Shown piece by piece: positions 54,201 to 64,000 of a stretch of DNA of 64,000 bases. Source of the stretch: Ancylostoma caninum. Its lineage: Eukaryota > Nematoda > Chromadorea > Rhabditida > Ancylostomatidae. A program made the position numbers and the translations under genes. Each line of letters opens with the position of its first letter. The first letter of the stretch is position 1. Location of the stretch: contig JBAJFG010000052.1 of the NCBI GenBank assembly GCA_037903475.1, positions 434,001 to 498,000 of the forward strand. Reading direction: 5' to 3'. The notes beneath the pieces are model-generated. The model saw nothing but the letters and a program-made list of their open reading frames with translations. It ran no database searches and was not told where the DNA came from.

Positions 54201-54670
54201 TACACTCGAACAAGAAGATCTAACTTTCATTCCTAGGTGCAATATTAATTCTCTCAGATCAATTCTTTTTCGAAAATCTGAATTTCTGTGCGTATTAAGA
54301 GCGCGTTTCACCAAGTATTTGGAGCACCACGATTGCATTCTTACGGAAAGAACTTTTATAGGCACAGCTGGATCACCGATCCGCTAGTGGGTGGTAGCTA
54401 TTCTTACCTGACACCTCAATCGGTAAAATGTGTTCCGGATGCCTTCGCAAGGATGGCTGAGCCCATCCTCATAAACGACAAGTAAGTTCTACCACTCTAA
54501 CTTCTATACTGTTTTAGTAAAATCGAGCTCATCCAATTTCCAGACCAATTCTATGCTTTGCCGGCGAACATACTCATCCCACTATGTACCAAACAACAAT
54601 AGGCGCTTACGAGTCTGGAGAAAGAGAAGCTCGTCGTATAATTGACTACATATCCCATGAAGGGCCCTAG
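45291..54670 (+). CDS. FAD-dependent amine oxidase, polyamine/spermine oxidase-like, 10 exons found, 5' end missing
   Basis: Exons: 45291-45435, 45897-46056, 49277-49403, 50864-50962, 51886-52048, 52154-52306, 53049-53191, 53301-53440, 54362-54481, 54544-54670 (TAG stop). All phases join and give 458 codons; relatives are about 500-550. The family oxidises polyamine or other secondary/primary amines using FAD and oxygen. Seen: the dinucleotide-binding GAGFAG (11-16 of the visible part) followed by a VGGRV-type motif; GAEFING in exon 2; YYEIEWSSP in exon 4; VVITCPLGFLKRN in exon 6; LGFGNMMKVFLEY, whose Lys289 matches the lysine conserved near the flavin in LSD1/PAO enzymes; SYSYLTP; and the C-terminal FAGEHTHPTMYQTTIGAYESG. 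No SWIRM or tower domain is seen, so it is not LSD1-like in architecture. Exon 1 begins at a TTTTTCAG acceptor, so at least one upstream exon with the start codon, and perhaps a signal peptide, was not located. The 3.2 kb second intron holds a tandem array and a transposon-like element. Confidence 0.92.
46101..46640. repeat. 22-bp palindrome-rich tandem array with dispersed half-units
   Basis: From 46448, eight 22-bp units plus a 17-bp partial unit run to 46640. The unit starts TTCGGAAGTTSCGCGGAGCT and ends TG. GTTGCGC and GTTCCGC versions alternate strictly, so the true period is 44 bp. The units are GC-rich and contain no stop codon in any frame, which explains the long open frames on both strands. 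From 46101 to 46447 the same core appears scattered in both orientations as TTCGGAACTTSCGCGGA and its complement, with two TGACGTCA palindromes (46197-46204, 46381-46388). It lies in the second recognised intron of the amine oxidase gene. Confidence 0.93.
46829..47292. mobile_element. Second TTAAAGGCAGCACCCA-ended element, about 464 bp, in an amine oxidase intron
   Basis: The left end TTGAAGGCAACACCCACAGA is the inverted counterpart of the right end CATGGGTGCTGCCTTTAA. The subterminal right region (TTCACCATAGCCCTAAGCCT) resembles that of the 29263-29846 element (TTCACCGTAGCCGAAAACCT). No coding capacity of its own. Confidence 0.65.
53888..54155. mobile_element. TACAGTGCC-family element, second copy, in an amine oxidase intron
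   Basis: It starts TACAGTGCCGATCACT, and carries two hairpin blocks (GCGCTGCACTACC...GCGGCAGACC near 53940 and GGTCTGCTGC...GACAGACC near 54100), as at 24388-24667. The right terminus is degraded. It lies in the intron between exons 53301-53440 and 54362-54481. Confidence 0.7.
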
Positions 54671-55539
54671 TTCTCTGCTCGGGGTACAAATGTACAAATA
54701 TGGGCCGTATCAATGAATTTTTCACAACTTCCTCATATAAAGTCCATAACTTCTCATGTGTGAGCTTCACTTTTATTAATAGGAACAGATTAACAACAAA
54801 TAACCGGAAATAATACTATGCTAAGCCTGCTCTACCGATAATGAATGTGGAATCTGCCTTCAATACTTCGTATAGGATGGTGTGAATAACATATATTATG
54901 AAAAATCGTCCAGAGCTAGAAACAACAACAGTAAATATGCAAATCAACGATTGATTAAAGGAGGAGTAAGAGAAAACAAAGAAAAAGAATTCTTCAAAGA
55001 AAAAAATTGTTGAAGTAGATGCATCGCAAGGAGCGAATCTGCCACAAAAGCTTACATTGCAAAGCTGGTTGATTTCGCACGAATGGATAAATGATCATGC
55101 GCTGCGCTGTTACTCATAAGCGCTATTATTACAGCAATCTCAAGGGTTACATCCAGAAACTAAACAAGGATGTGTCCGAGTAACCAGTTCGCATTGCAAA
55201 ACAAACAAAAAAAAGAGAGGAACCTTTCGTTGCAAGTTTTACTTTCGGGAGTTTTGATCCATATGGAATACAGGCACCTCCGTACCATTAACGCAAAAAT
55301 GTCAAGAAGGCGTTGGAAAATGCGAAAGAAAACAGGATGAAGTAGAGAATTTCAAAAACAGCAGGATCTCTAGTGGAGGAATATTCTCTTTTACAAAAAC
55401 GATAACATTTTTCTCAATGAGATTGACGGCAAGAATAGGGAGAAATCATTTACATACAATGTATTAACAAATACTTTACCCTCACGAAGATTTCCTGCCA
55501 ATAAACGCAAAACGGCTAACTCCTCAATTGAACCAGTAA
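54671..55539. other. Convergent intergenic region between amine oxidase and helicase stops
   Basis: AT-rich, no exon recognised. It must hold both 3' UTRs. No AATAAA clearly placed for either gene was seen. Confidence 0.6.
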
Positions 55540-58500
55540 TCACCATTCCCCATCATCGTCGTTGTTCGATTCTTTCGGCTTCTCGTCTTCTTTCGCTTCG
55601 TCTACAAAATGGATGAACAACGAGAGGAACAGCTTTCATCGTGGAATTGCTGCAGATTTACTGAAAAATAGTGGCGGATATCGCCTATCGACGTCCAGAA
55701 TTTCAAGCCCCCTTGTCTGCAGTGTGGATTTTTGAAAAAAAGCTCACTGATTGAAATATTACTGCTCCAGAAAGGAAGCACCCAATACCACTCGAAACGT
55801 TTCTAAATCAAGGCGGAGACTTTCAATCCAAAAAATTATTTGTATCCAAACGCTAAATTCCTGCAAAAACACTTTCTGACCTCCCTACCTAAAAAATCGA
55901 ATAATTCTCACAAGTAAGAAGCGAAACCAGAAAAAAAAGAAATGGGTGCTCACTGAATTGACTTTAAAAACAAAGTCTCACCTCATTTCGATTTCAAAAT
56001 ATTGAAGACATCTTCACGACTAAGAATCGTGTCTGAGATAACCATATTGAAAGAAGCTGTCAATCGAAAGGGTATAAATGATTTCGTGCAAAAATGGAAA
56101 CCCGTTTTCGAGCACCTGTTCCTGCGGAGCCGAGGGGCGGGGCCACCTCGGTATGACAAGGTTCCGTGATGGTGCATTGCCGGGAGCGCACTTTCTAAGG
56201 AGATCGGTACTTCGCGGGTGTTGGTCACTACGGAGCAAAGTTAGGTGGTAACTACCAGCTCTTCGATGTCAACTCGTCCCACTCACAATCAAATTTGCAG
56301 GTCCACGTAAAAAGAAGTTACGCGTCAGTAAGTACGAGCCGATTATGAAAGAGGGGGGGGAGGGGTTTGATTGGACCAAACGCGGACATACAAACATCAG
56401 TGGCCCAAAAGTTGATGTTTACATTATAATCTCTTTAAAGGCAGCAGGAGCTGAAATCCTCGACTCCGAGCTGAGCTGTGGGTGATGAAGTACAGACTCA
56501 GTACATCATAAATGTGAAACGAACACAGGCAATGATGGCTTACCTGCAGAGAAAATGGAACATTCGTCGCGAACACGCCTGGCCGTGTTCGCGCGCGGAC
56601 GAGTTTTCTCCGGCGCAAAAGCCATTGCGGTGGGTGGTTTGGCCCAAAGGGAAAACGAAATGCATTCAATTCACAGGGTTTCATGGCGAGACTCGGCCAA
56701 AACCACGCGCCGCAATGGCTTTCGCGCCGGGGAAAACTTGTCTGCGAGCGAACACGGCCAGGCGTGTTCGCGACGAATGTTCCATTTTCTCTGCAGGTAA
56801 GCCATCATTGTCTGTGTTCGTTTCACATTTATGATGTGCTTAGTCTGTACTTCATCAACCACAGCTCAGCTCGGAGTCGAGGATTTCAGCTCCTGCTGCC
56901 TTTAAGTTTACTTTTGACCAATATGAGATATGAAACCGAAATCGAAGCCGAGCAAAAGTACAAAAGTACAAAATACGAAGAACAAAATATGCCAAGACAA
57001 ATTTAGCCACATGCAGAGAAGGGCACTCAAAAGGACGACGACTTAACTACCAATTCAAATATGCGAACGTGTACCTTTATCAGCTGGTGCATCCGTGCCG
57101 AAAGTAGCTGAGCCTAATTCTTCGGTCGCTTCTGGCCCCTTGTCATCATGTTTCTCCATCTTCGGTCCTGAAATGAGATCGCTGCCAACCGCATTTGCAT
57201 TTGACCTAGATAACACAAAATATTGCACGTATAAGTACCTTCACCAAAACCACCACCGCCGAATCCACTCCCGGCACCAAAACCGCTCTGACCGAAACCT
57301 TCTCCTCCACCGGAATTCGAGCTTTCGCCAAAGCCTCCTCCTCCGAAGCCTCCTCCTCCGAAGCCTGAACCGCCTCCAAATCCTGTGCTAGTGCCAAACC
57401 CGTTTGATGTGTTCGTCGTAGCTGATCCAAAGCCAGCACGACTGAAGCTGTCTGTCTTGCACATTTCCTCCAACCAATCTGGTACTTCTTGCTTTGTTTC
57501 TCTGGCAACCTGAATATATGAAGGATTCAACTTTCCCGTAATTTTCCAGAGTATATAATTACTTTTTTTGCAAAGACAACGTGACAGATTCAAAAAGGAG
57601 GAAACCTTCCGAAATAAGAAATATGGAAAACGGAAAACTAACAAACGTCTTCAGAGAAAATTGAATAAAATGAAACTAAGACGTGCGCCCTGTTGAAACC
57701 TTGTTTAGCATTAAATACTTTTATCAATACAACAAACCGTTAAATAATTCAAAAAAAAATTCAATTTAAGTTAAATAATAAATTCCAAAGAAGACGAGTG
57801 AAATGACATGAATTTACTAAATAACAGCTACTCACATCAACCATCAGCTTCATGGCATCGCGATCGCTCGACCGTGAGTCGACAAACGTTATTGCTACAC
57901 CGTTGTACAAACGACCCGTTCGTCCGATTCTATGGATATACTTATCGCGCGCCTAAAAATACATTTGTTCCTTGCACTTGAATGCACAGCATTACGAAAA
58001 CGAGGCAATGACAATGCCGACCTCTTCCGGAGATCCACCTGGCATATCGTAGTTAATAACCTGTTCCAGAGCAGGAATGTCAAGGCCGCTAAAAAATATG
58101 GGTTTATAAATCACGTTACCATAATCATAATTTAAAAAATCTCACCGCTGACACACGTCTGTTCCGACCAGAACATTGACCAGTCCCTCACGGAATTCTT
58201 TGATCACTCTTTCACGCTCGTTCTGCGGACGATCGCTAGAAAACCATTATATTTTGAATTTATTCCCTCTTACATTGTTAACCGTACTAACTTTTCAGTT
58301 CTCTTGCATCAACCATGTGGCTGCCAGTTATCCTCTTTATACACCACACCCTCCACTCAAAAAGACTGGATTATCGCGACGGTATGGACTCTACGCTCAG
58401 ACAATTTATTGGAAGGACCGCAGCAGAAAATCGACCTGCAGTCCTTCTGCATAGCTGTTGCGGTTCTTCCACACCAGTCTCCGTACAAATCCATCTTGCT

Positions 58501-61500
58501 GCAGTCCATCTGGGTCTTTTTTTTCTATAAGAGTCTCTCCCTTTTCAACCAATGATCGAAATCAGTTTTTGCTACGGTCCTGTGGGAAGTTTGTCTGAAC
58601 GCGCAAAAACACCATTTACAACATGCTGACGCAAACAAAACCATGTATAGCCTGTCCGAAACGACGAGTCCGCCCACGCACGCGGGGACCGAGAGGCGGC
58701 GCGGCTGAGACGTACGCTGTTAGATGCCACGTCGTCTACGTCACAGCCAAATCATTGTGAAGATAACGACGAAACGTGATACGCAGATTAGAGATGACGA
58801 CGTGGAGTGCTGGCCAGCGTGGCCACCTCTCGATCCCCGCGTGCATGGGCGGACTCGTCGTTTCGGACAGACTATAGACATAGAACTGGGCAGAAAATTA
58901 ATGCATCTAGACTATGAAAATGTGCCAGATATCTGACAAGGAGTCCGTGGCTTTTCCAGTCTCTCATCAATTAGAAACCAGACTCAAAGATCCTAATAAA
59001 ACAAAAAAAATCATGACGCACCCATTAATACTAGCTGCCTTCACCCCTTTCTCGGTAAGCATCAATGCGACGAAATCAGCCTGCTTTTTCGTTCCAACAA
59101 AGACCAATGTGCGCATGACCGTTCCATCTGAATTATACCAACCGATGATCGATCGCAGAATGACAGAGATAAACATGATGACTCACCCTTAGCCAGTTTG
59201 TCACGCTGCTCCTCAAGCATTCCAAACAGCGTCTCGTTTTTACCGCATGTTCCATCCGCTTGAACGAACTGCTGAGTTACCCGTGTGTTCGCTCGTCCTC
59301 GAGCGCCATTAGATACTTTCACATAACTGCATCCATAACAAGTTTAAAAACTGAACAAATCAAACTAAGCTAAACACTTTACAAACTTCTTCTTTAGAAC
59401 TTTCCCTGCCAACTGCTCTACATCAGGTGGAAATGTTGCACTGAACAGCAACGTCTGTCGATTTTCCACCTTAATAATATAGCACTTCTATACATGCTTA
59501 GTCTAGAGAATGTTGAGATCGTAATAAAAGATACGAACCTTCGGGAATTTATCGTCAGAGAGGATCGATTCCAAGTGACTGTCTCTACCATCTCTAAGGA
59601 GCATATCTGCCTCGTCCAAAACCAGGAATTTGAGCTTACTCACGCTAATCTAAACGCAAAGTGTAAAGCTCTGTTAGAGAAGGTAGAATGAAGACAACGA
59701 AAATATGGCAAAGAAGTCGAAATAGATGCGCAGATACAAAGCAGACCCTTTTTTTAATAAATAGCAAGCTTTTACTGGTAATGGTGGAAAAACATAGACT
59801 AGATCCGATGTGGCACACGAAGGCAGTGGAAGATCTAGAGGCAGAGCGGCTGTGGCGCGGGCCGAATTGGCTGTTCAGAATAAAACTAATGAAGGAAATC
59901 ACCGAATGGGAACGTAATGGTGGGAATGGGGATAAAGTGGTAGAAAAGAACGTGAGTATACTGAAAAAAAAACAAATACAACGATAACAGCTGAGTGAAT
60001 CGGCGTATGCTGCCAAGTCGCCGCTGCCTCTAGATTTCCCTCATTTGCCTCATCCGCCCAATCGTTTCGGATGGACTGTACAGAGAGTTGAAAACTGATA
60101 CTAAGGAGAATGAATAGAAATGGTAGATGTAACGCATTTCTGCGACAATTTATTCATTAGTGTTGCTTAAACCACTTCCAAAAGTGCGATATACGGGAAA
60201 AATTATCCAGAATATGCTGTTTAGTTTTAGTTTTCATAGAGTACTTGCCTTACGTGGAGCACCTCCATGCTCTGAATAAGGCGAAATAAAATAGAATAAA
60301 ACATACATCTCCCTTCTGAATGAAATCCATAAGCCGACCACTAGTCCCGATAAGAACATCGCATCCTTTGTGGATGCTTTCAAGGTTTTTCCATCTTGGC
60401 ACCTCACCGTACGCCACACAGCATTTCACATCAGTTTCTGAAAGATTATAGATTGTGATAGCAATCAAACTTGATGTGGAGGGAAACTGAACACTCACCG
60501 TAAGCATGTTTTCTGAATGAATCGAACAATTGCTTCGCTAGCTCTCGAGTCGGCGCGACAACTAACGCCAAAATTTTGCCTCCTTTCGAGTCACGAGCAT
60601 CACTGCTCATCTCCATGATCTGAAAAGATATAGTCAAATAAAGATAGATGAAAAAAGCATCCAACAGCGATATCGACATGATAATAAAAATGCACCTTTT
60701 TCACATGATGCGATGTAAAAGGAAATAGGTGTAACGAAAGCACATATATGACTGATTCCCCATCTAAATCTACCTCAACTTTTTCTCAGCTGACTGGACA
60801 ATTACTACCATGAATCAGCAAGAGAATCCACGAGGTCACTTCTTCGAAAAGAGCAGTCAAATTTTCGAAAACTGTGATGCAAAATATGAACCTTGACGTG
60901 CCAGCATCAACTCCTTCAATATGGGTGAATCACCAAAGGTGGTGGGCGGTTAATTCCAATAATCCACATAGAAGAGCCTCAAGCAGCACACAAAATATCA
61001 AACTGAATTTAGCGAGCCCAGTCCCTTTTTGAACAGTTACTTCAATTTTTCCACATCTGCGAATGAAAGAAGAGCATAACTTCAAAAAAAAAAACTCAAA
61101 CCCAAACCAAAACAGTAAACAATGAAAAATCCACATACATAATGAAGAATCGGTAGTACAAACGCTGCTGTCTTTCCACCACCTGTTTCAGCATGCCCCA
61201 TGACATCTCTTCCACGCAAAATCTGTGAAGATACAATCAAAAGCAGACCGAAAATGGAAAGCTATGGCCCGCTCTGAAAAACGAATACCAAGGGTATAGT
61301 CGCCGCTTGTATTGGACGAACGTAAGCGTAATGACATTTCTCCACGCATGTTTTGATTAGCTGAGGGTGCAGCCCACTGTTTTCCCAGGAGCTGAAAAAA
61401 TGTGGGCATTAAACGGCGACAGCAACAAACTTAGCTTTGTTAGAGATTGCGAACGGACTACAAACAGTTTCACTCATTTTTGGGAGACAATACAAGGTAA

Positions 61501-63652
61501 ATAATAATGCCAACCCAGGTAATCTGCTTCTTTGCATTAACAGGTGGACATATTTGGGCATTTCGGCAGGAAATACCAAGATACGTACCTAATCTGAGCA
61601 TTTTCGTCATCGCCTTCGATAGTCACGGCATCATCTTGGTCTTTTTGGAAATGTTCCGCATTCAGAGCGTCACGCTCAAACAAACTTTCAATCGTGTTTA
61701 CATCAGGTTGCCAATCCCTGGGAGCGCGTTTTCTATCTAGGAAAAAGTAGAATAATCATAATGACTCCATCATTATGCAGTATTTTACAGTAATTTGTTG
61801 GATCTTCTAGTGTAACAGCACTAAACTCCACTAAAACCATATAAAGCAACGAAACAATGTCTCAGTTTGTGAAGAAATGTCAGAAAATAACCAAATATTC
61901 TACTGAACAAAGAGCACAGCTGCAAATGAACACTAACAATTGAGAAACAAAGGCACTTAAGCTGACGAACCTTCGAATCCTGTACCACCAGGAACAAACT
62001 CTCTGAACCCTTGTCGATCTCTCTGAAATTGCAGAATTGCCACAAAGTAAAATAAATCGAAAACTATAAGGTCTCAGAACTGACATCTGGTCTTCCGGGT
62101 CCTCCTCCACTTCTAAAGCCATCACGACCACCAAATCCAGAGCCGCCATAACCAGACTGATTACCATCACCAAATCCAGAGGAACCAAATCCAGAGGAAC
62201 CAAAGCGAGGTTTGCTTTCACCAAACCCGGAACCGCCACCAAAGTTTGAAGAACTGTGGCCGCCAAATCCTGTTCCACCACCGCCAGAACCACTGGCCTC
62301 TCCAAACCCTGATTTGCTTCCAAATCCTCCACCATCTCTTCCAAACCCTCCACCATCTCTTCCATACCCTCCTTCATCTCTTCGATCGTTGAATCCTTTG
62401 TCGTTGTCACCTAAAACAATTCCAAGGTGACAGCACAGAATAGAAATACTCAGAGCTACTAGAGAGGTTTTGCGCTTTACATTGAGGACCTGCGGTTTAC
62501 ACGTAAATGTAAACTTACGGCTCCGGTCACCGTAGCGACCATCTCCTCGACGGGGACCATCTCCAAAGCGATCATCTGAAAAACCATCTGCTTGAAATAT
62601 CCTCGTGTGTGAGTTTGGCCGACTATGTGTGAAATGTCGAATGGTATGAACTAGAATGGCTATTACAGTAAACGAAATTCTAGGTGAAAAGTATGACGGA
62701 TATATTAAAAACTACCCACCTCTTCGCGGTGGGAAGCCTGATCCATCTCGATCAGAGCCACGTCCGCGATCGCTCGGAGAGTTTCTCCTGTTTCCTCGAA
62801 AGCCTTGGTCATTTTCTCGCCGATCACCAAATCCATTGCTGCTTCTGCCTTCGTCATAGCGGCCTCTGTCAGAACGTCCTCGCCCATCCCTTCTATCGTC
62901 ATAGCCGTCGTCATCGAATCGACCCTTGCTTTCTCCTGAACCAAATCTACCCCTATCTCCACCGAAACCAGGTCGGCTATCCCCATTTCGGTCGGGAGGG
63001 CGATTACCAAAGCCACCTCCCGAACTTCGAGGTCCTCCGCCCGAGAAGCCGTCTCTGTCGGGGTCTCCACGATTAAATCCTCTCCCCGTGTTTTGATATT
63101 CACGGGGATCATCTGAGCGGAAACCTTTCGATTCCCGTCGATCATGTTGGAAGTATTCGGGATCTTCTCTTCGGAATTCTCGTTCCCTTTCACCTGAGTC
63201 ATAATCTCTTCTAGATGGCGGACGATTTTGGTCTCGATCCCTATCAAATTCTGGACGTCTGTTCCCTTGGTGGTAGTCATCATCGTCGTAGCGTCTATTA
63301 TCCGAGTTCCTGAACTCATTTCTTCCATCTCGATAGCCTCCACGAGGCTCACTGAAAAGATTAGCAGTAAGAAGGAAACGCTCCAGAAGGCATGGAGGGA
63401 AGTCACAACTATGCTTACGGTCTTCTATCACCACGTTCTTCTTGTTGATAGCCTCGATTATAACCGTCTGCTCGATTATCCCGCCCAAATTTACCACCTC
63501 GCTCTCCTTAAAAACATTTTGAGTTGATGAGTCACTAAGCTTGGATATTCCATTTAAAATTTCTCAACAAAAAAGGTGAAGCACGAACCAAATCCACCAT
63601 CGTTTTCCTTCATACTGCTTCGGCCAAAGCCAGGAGTATCATCGTCGAAGCG
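55540..63652 (-). CDS. DEAD-box RNA helicase, Vasa/GLH-like, with RG- and FG-rich tails; 21 exons, 5' end not in window
   Basis: Exons in transcript order: 63652-63589, 63506-63419, 63351-62720, 62575-62519, 62410-62085, 62022-61971, 61736-61589, 61391-61289, 61222-61139, 60619-60499, 60437-60307, 59649-59539, 59469-59387, 59326-59187, 59127-59022, 58235-58146, 58088-58022, 57952-57836, 57509-57239, 57167-57075, 55601-55540. Phases all agree, giving 981 codons plus TGA. Layout of the visible protein: RG/RD-rich 1-280, FG repeats 281-389, linker, helicase core about 455-840, FG repeats 855-930, acidic tail ending in EW. Core motifs: Q-motif PIQ, motif I AETGGGKT (501-508), PTREL (541-545), DEAD (614-617), SAT (649-651), [30 protein letters not shown] after the core is typical of the Vasa group. 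Such proteins unwind RNA in germ granules. No CCHC zinc knuckles like those of C. elegans GLH proteins are visible, so VBH- or DDX3-like remains possible. The first exon seen starts at an acceptor, so upstream exons exist. Confidence 0.95.
56434..56905. mobile_element. Large foldback (MITE-like) element, nearly perfect arms, 472 bp
   Basis: The left arm starts TTTAAAGGCAGCAGGAGCTG and the right arm ends with its inverse CAGCTCCTGCTGCCTTTAA. Pairing runs about 220 bases inward on each side with few mismatches and leaves a short central loop. The same peptide therefore appears in frames on both strands, which is a shadow of the palindrome. It lies in the last intron of the helicase gene (55602-57074). 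Confidence 0.9.
57239..57509 (-). other. C-terminal FG-repeat exon of the helicase
   Basis: The exon begins with the Vasa-like VPDWLEE block and continues into about 70 residues of Gly/Phe-rich repeats (GGGFG units, some in exact tandem around 57337-57366). Together with the N-terminal FG exon, this gives FG repeats on both sides of the helicase core. In C. elegans GLH proteins the FG repeats are N-terminal (established knowledge). Confidence 0.85.
62085..63506 (-). other. Low-complexity N-terminal region of the helicase: RG/RD-rich then FG-repeat segment
   Basis: This covers five exons. Exons 63506-63419 and 63351-62720 encode an Arg/Gly/Asp-rich stretch with many RGG, DRD and GGY-type motifs. 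The small exon 62575-62519 is also RG-rich. Exon 62410-62085 encodes FG repeats of the GGGFG and SSGFG type. Such regions in Vasa/GLH/DDX3-type helicases are known to drive condensate formation and may be Arg-methylated; here that role is inferred. Overlapping open frames in other phases are shadows of the biased codons. Confidence 0.85.
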
Positions 63653-63660
63653 CTAAATAG

Positions 63661-64000
63661 AAAACAATCAATACTACTTTATTGAGGTACGTGACCCCAA
63701 CACCCAAGTCGGGGTTCGGACGGTATTTTTCCTTAGTGCAACATATGAAAATATGATAATAATAGCTCAGCAGGTTCGGAGGTAAGGTTCAGATTTCAAA
63801 ACTATATCTCCATATGCAATAAAAATTAAACTTGTCCACGAACATGAGTTAAAGTCAATTAGCAACAGATGCAAGGAGAATCGCATCACCCATATAGAAG
63901 TTATGCGAATTCTTTTAATTACTGCTCAGTAAAAGGTAAATCCTGAGTTCAGACACGAAAGAAATTTTCTATATTCGAAATCAGAAATTTTGGACCGCAT
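63661..64000. other. Upstream intron of the helicase gene running to the window edge
   Basis: No further helicase exon was recognised here. Since exon 63652-63589 starts at an acceptor, this is most likely intron, with the start codon to the right of the window. Confidence 0.5.

Noticed and set aside
56424..56862. Frames on both strands with shared peptide sequence
   Set aside because: The shared peptide is produced by the inverted arms of the foldback element.
61880..62410. 176-codon acidic, Val/Leu-rich frame on the minus strand
   Set aside because: It is an alternative frame across the FG-repeat helicase exon 62410-62085. The FG frame matches splice phases on both sides.
62705..63406. 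233-codon Glu/Met/Thr-rich minus-strand frame
   Set aside because: It is a shadow of the RG-rich helicase exon 63351-62720, whose own frame joins both neighbouring exons.

Overview
The window looks like nuclear DNA from a clade V (strongylid or hookworm-like) nematode. This is inferred from small exons (about 50-175 nt, with a few longer ones), strong GTAAG/GTGAG donors, T-rich ...TTTCAG acceptors, long repeat-filled introns, AT-rich intergenic DNA and many short foldback repeats. No rRNA, tRNA, CRISPR array or bacterial-type operon is visible. Most long open frames here are chance or repeat-derived, so the genes were rebuilt exon by exon from conserved motifs and matching splice phases.

Three genes are well supported. 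(1) Minus strand, 22546-30410: a complete 14-exon acyl-CoA synthetase / 4-coumarate-CoA-ligase-like gene of 530 codons. Two catalytic motifs are altered. (2) Plus strand, 45291-54670: ten exons of a flavin (FAD) amine oxidase of the polyamine/spermine oxidase type. It covers the dinucleotide fold to the C-terminal FAD motif, but the first exon with the start codon was not found. (3) Minus strand, 55540 to at least 63652: 21 exons of a Vasa/GLH-like DEAD-box RNA helicase with RG/RD-rich and FG-repeat N-terminal regions and a second FG-repeat tail. Its 5' end runs off, or lies past, the right edge of the window. Genes 2 and 3 converge, with about 0.87 kb between their stop codons. The three genes share no obvious pathway.

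The left 22.5 kb and the 30.4-44.9 kb block hold no gene that can be defended. They carry decayed repeats, microsatellites and a few candidate exons of unknown identity (18270-18648 plus, 44937-45144 minus, 41123-41320 minus).

Repeat content is a main feature. It includes three (TGAA)n arrays, a 22-bp alternating palindrome-rich tandem array inside the amine oxidase intron, a nearly perfect 472-bp foldback inside the helicase gene, two further elements sharing its TTTAAAGGCAGCA terminus, a TACAGTGCC-ended family, and a dispersed ATTACCCATGGTAA family. Several sit in introns of the three genes.
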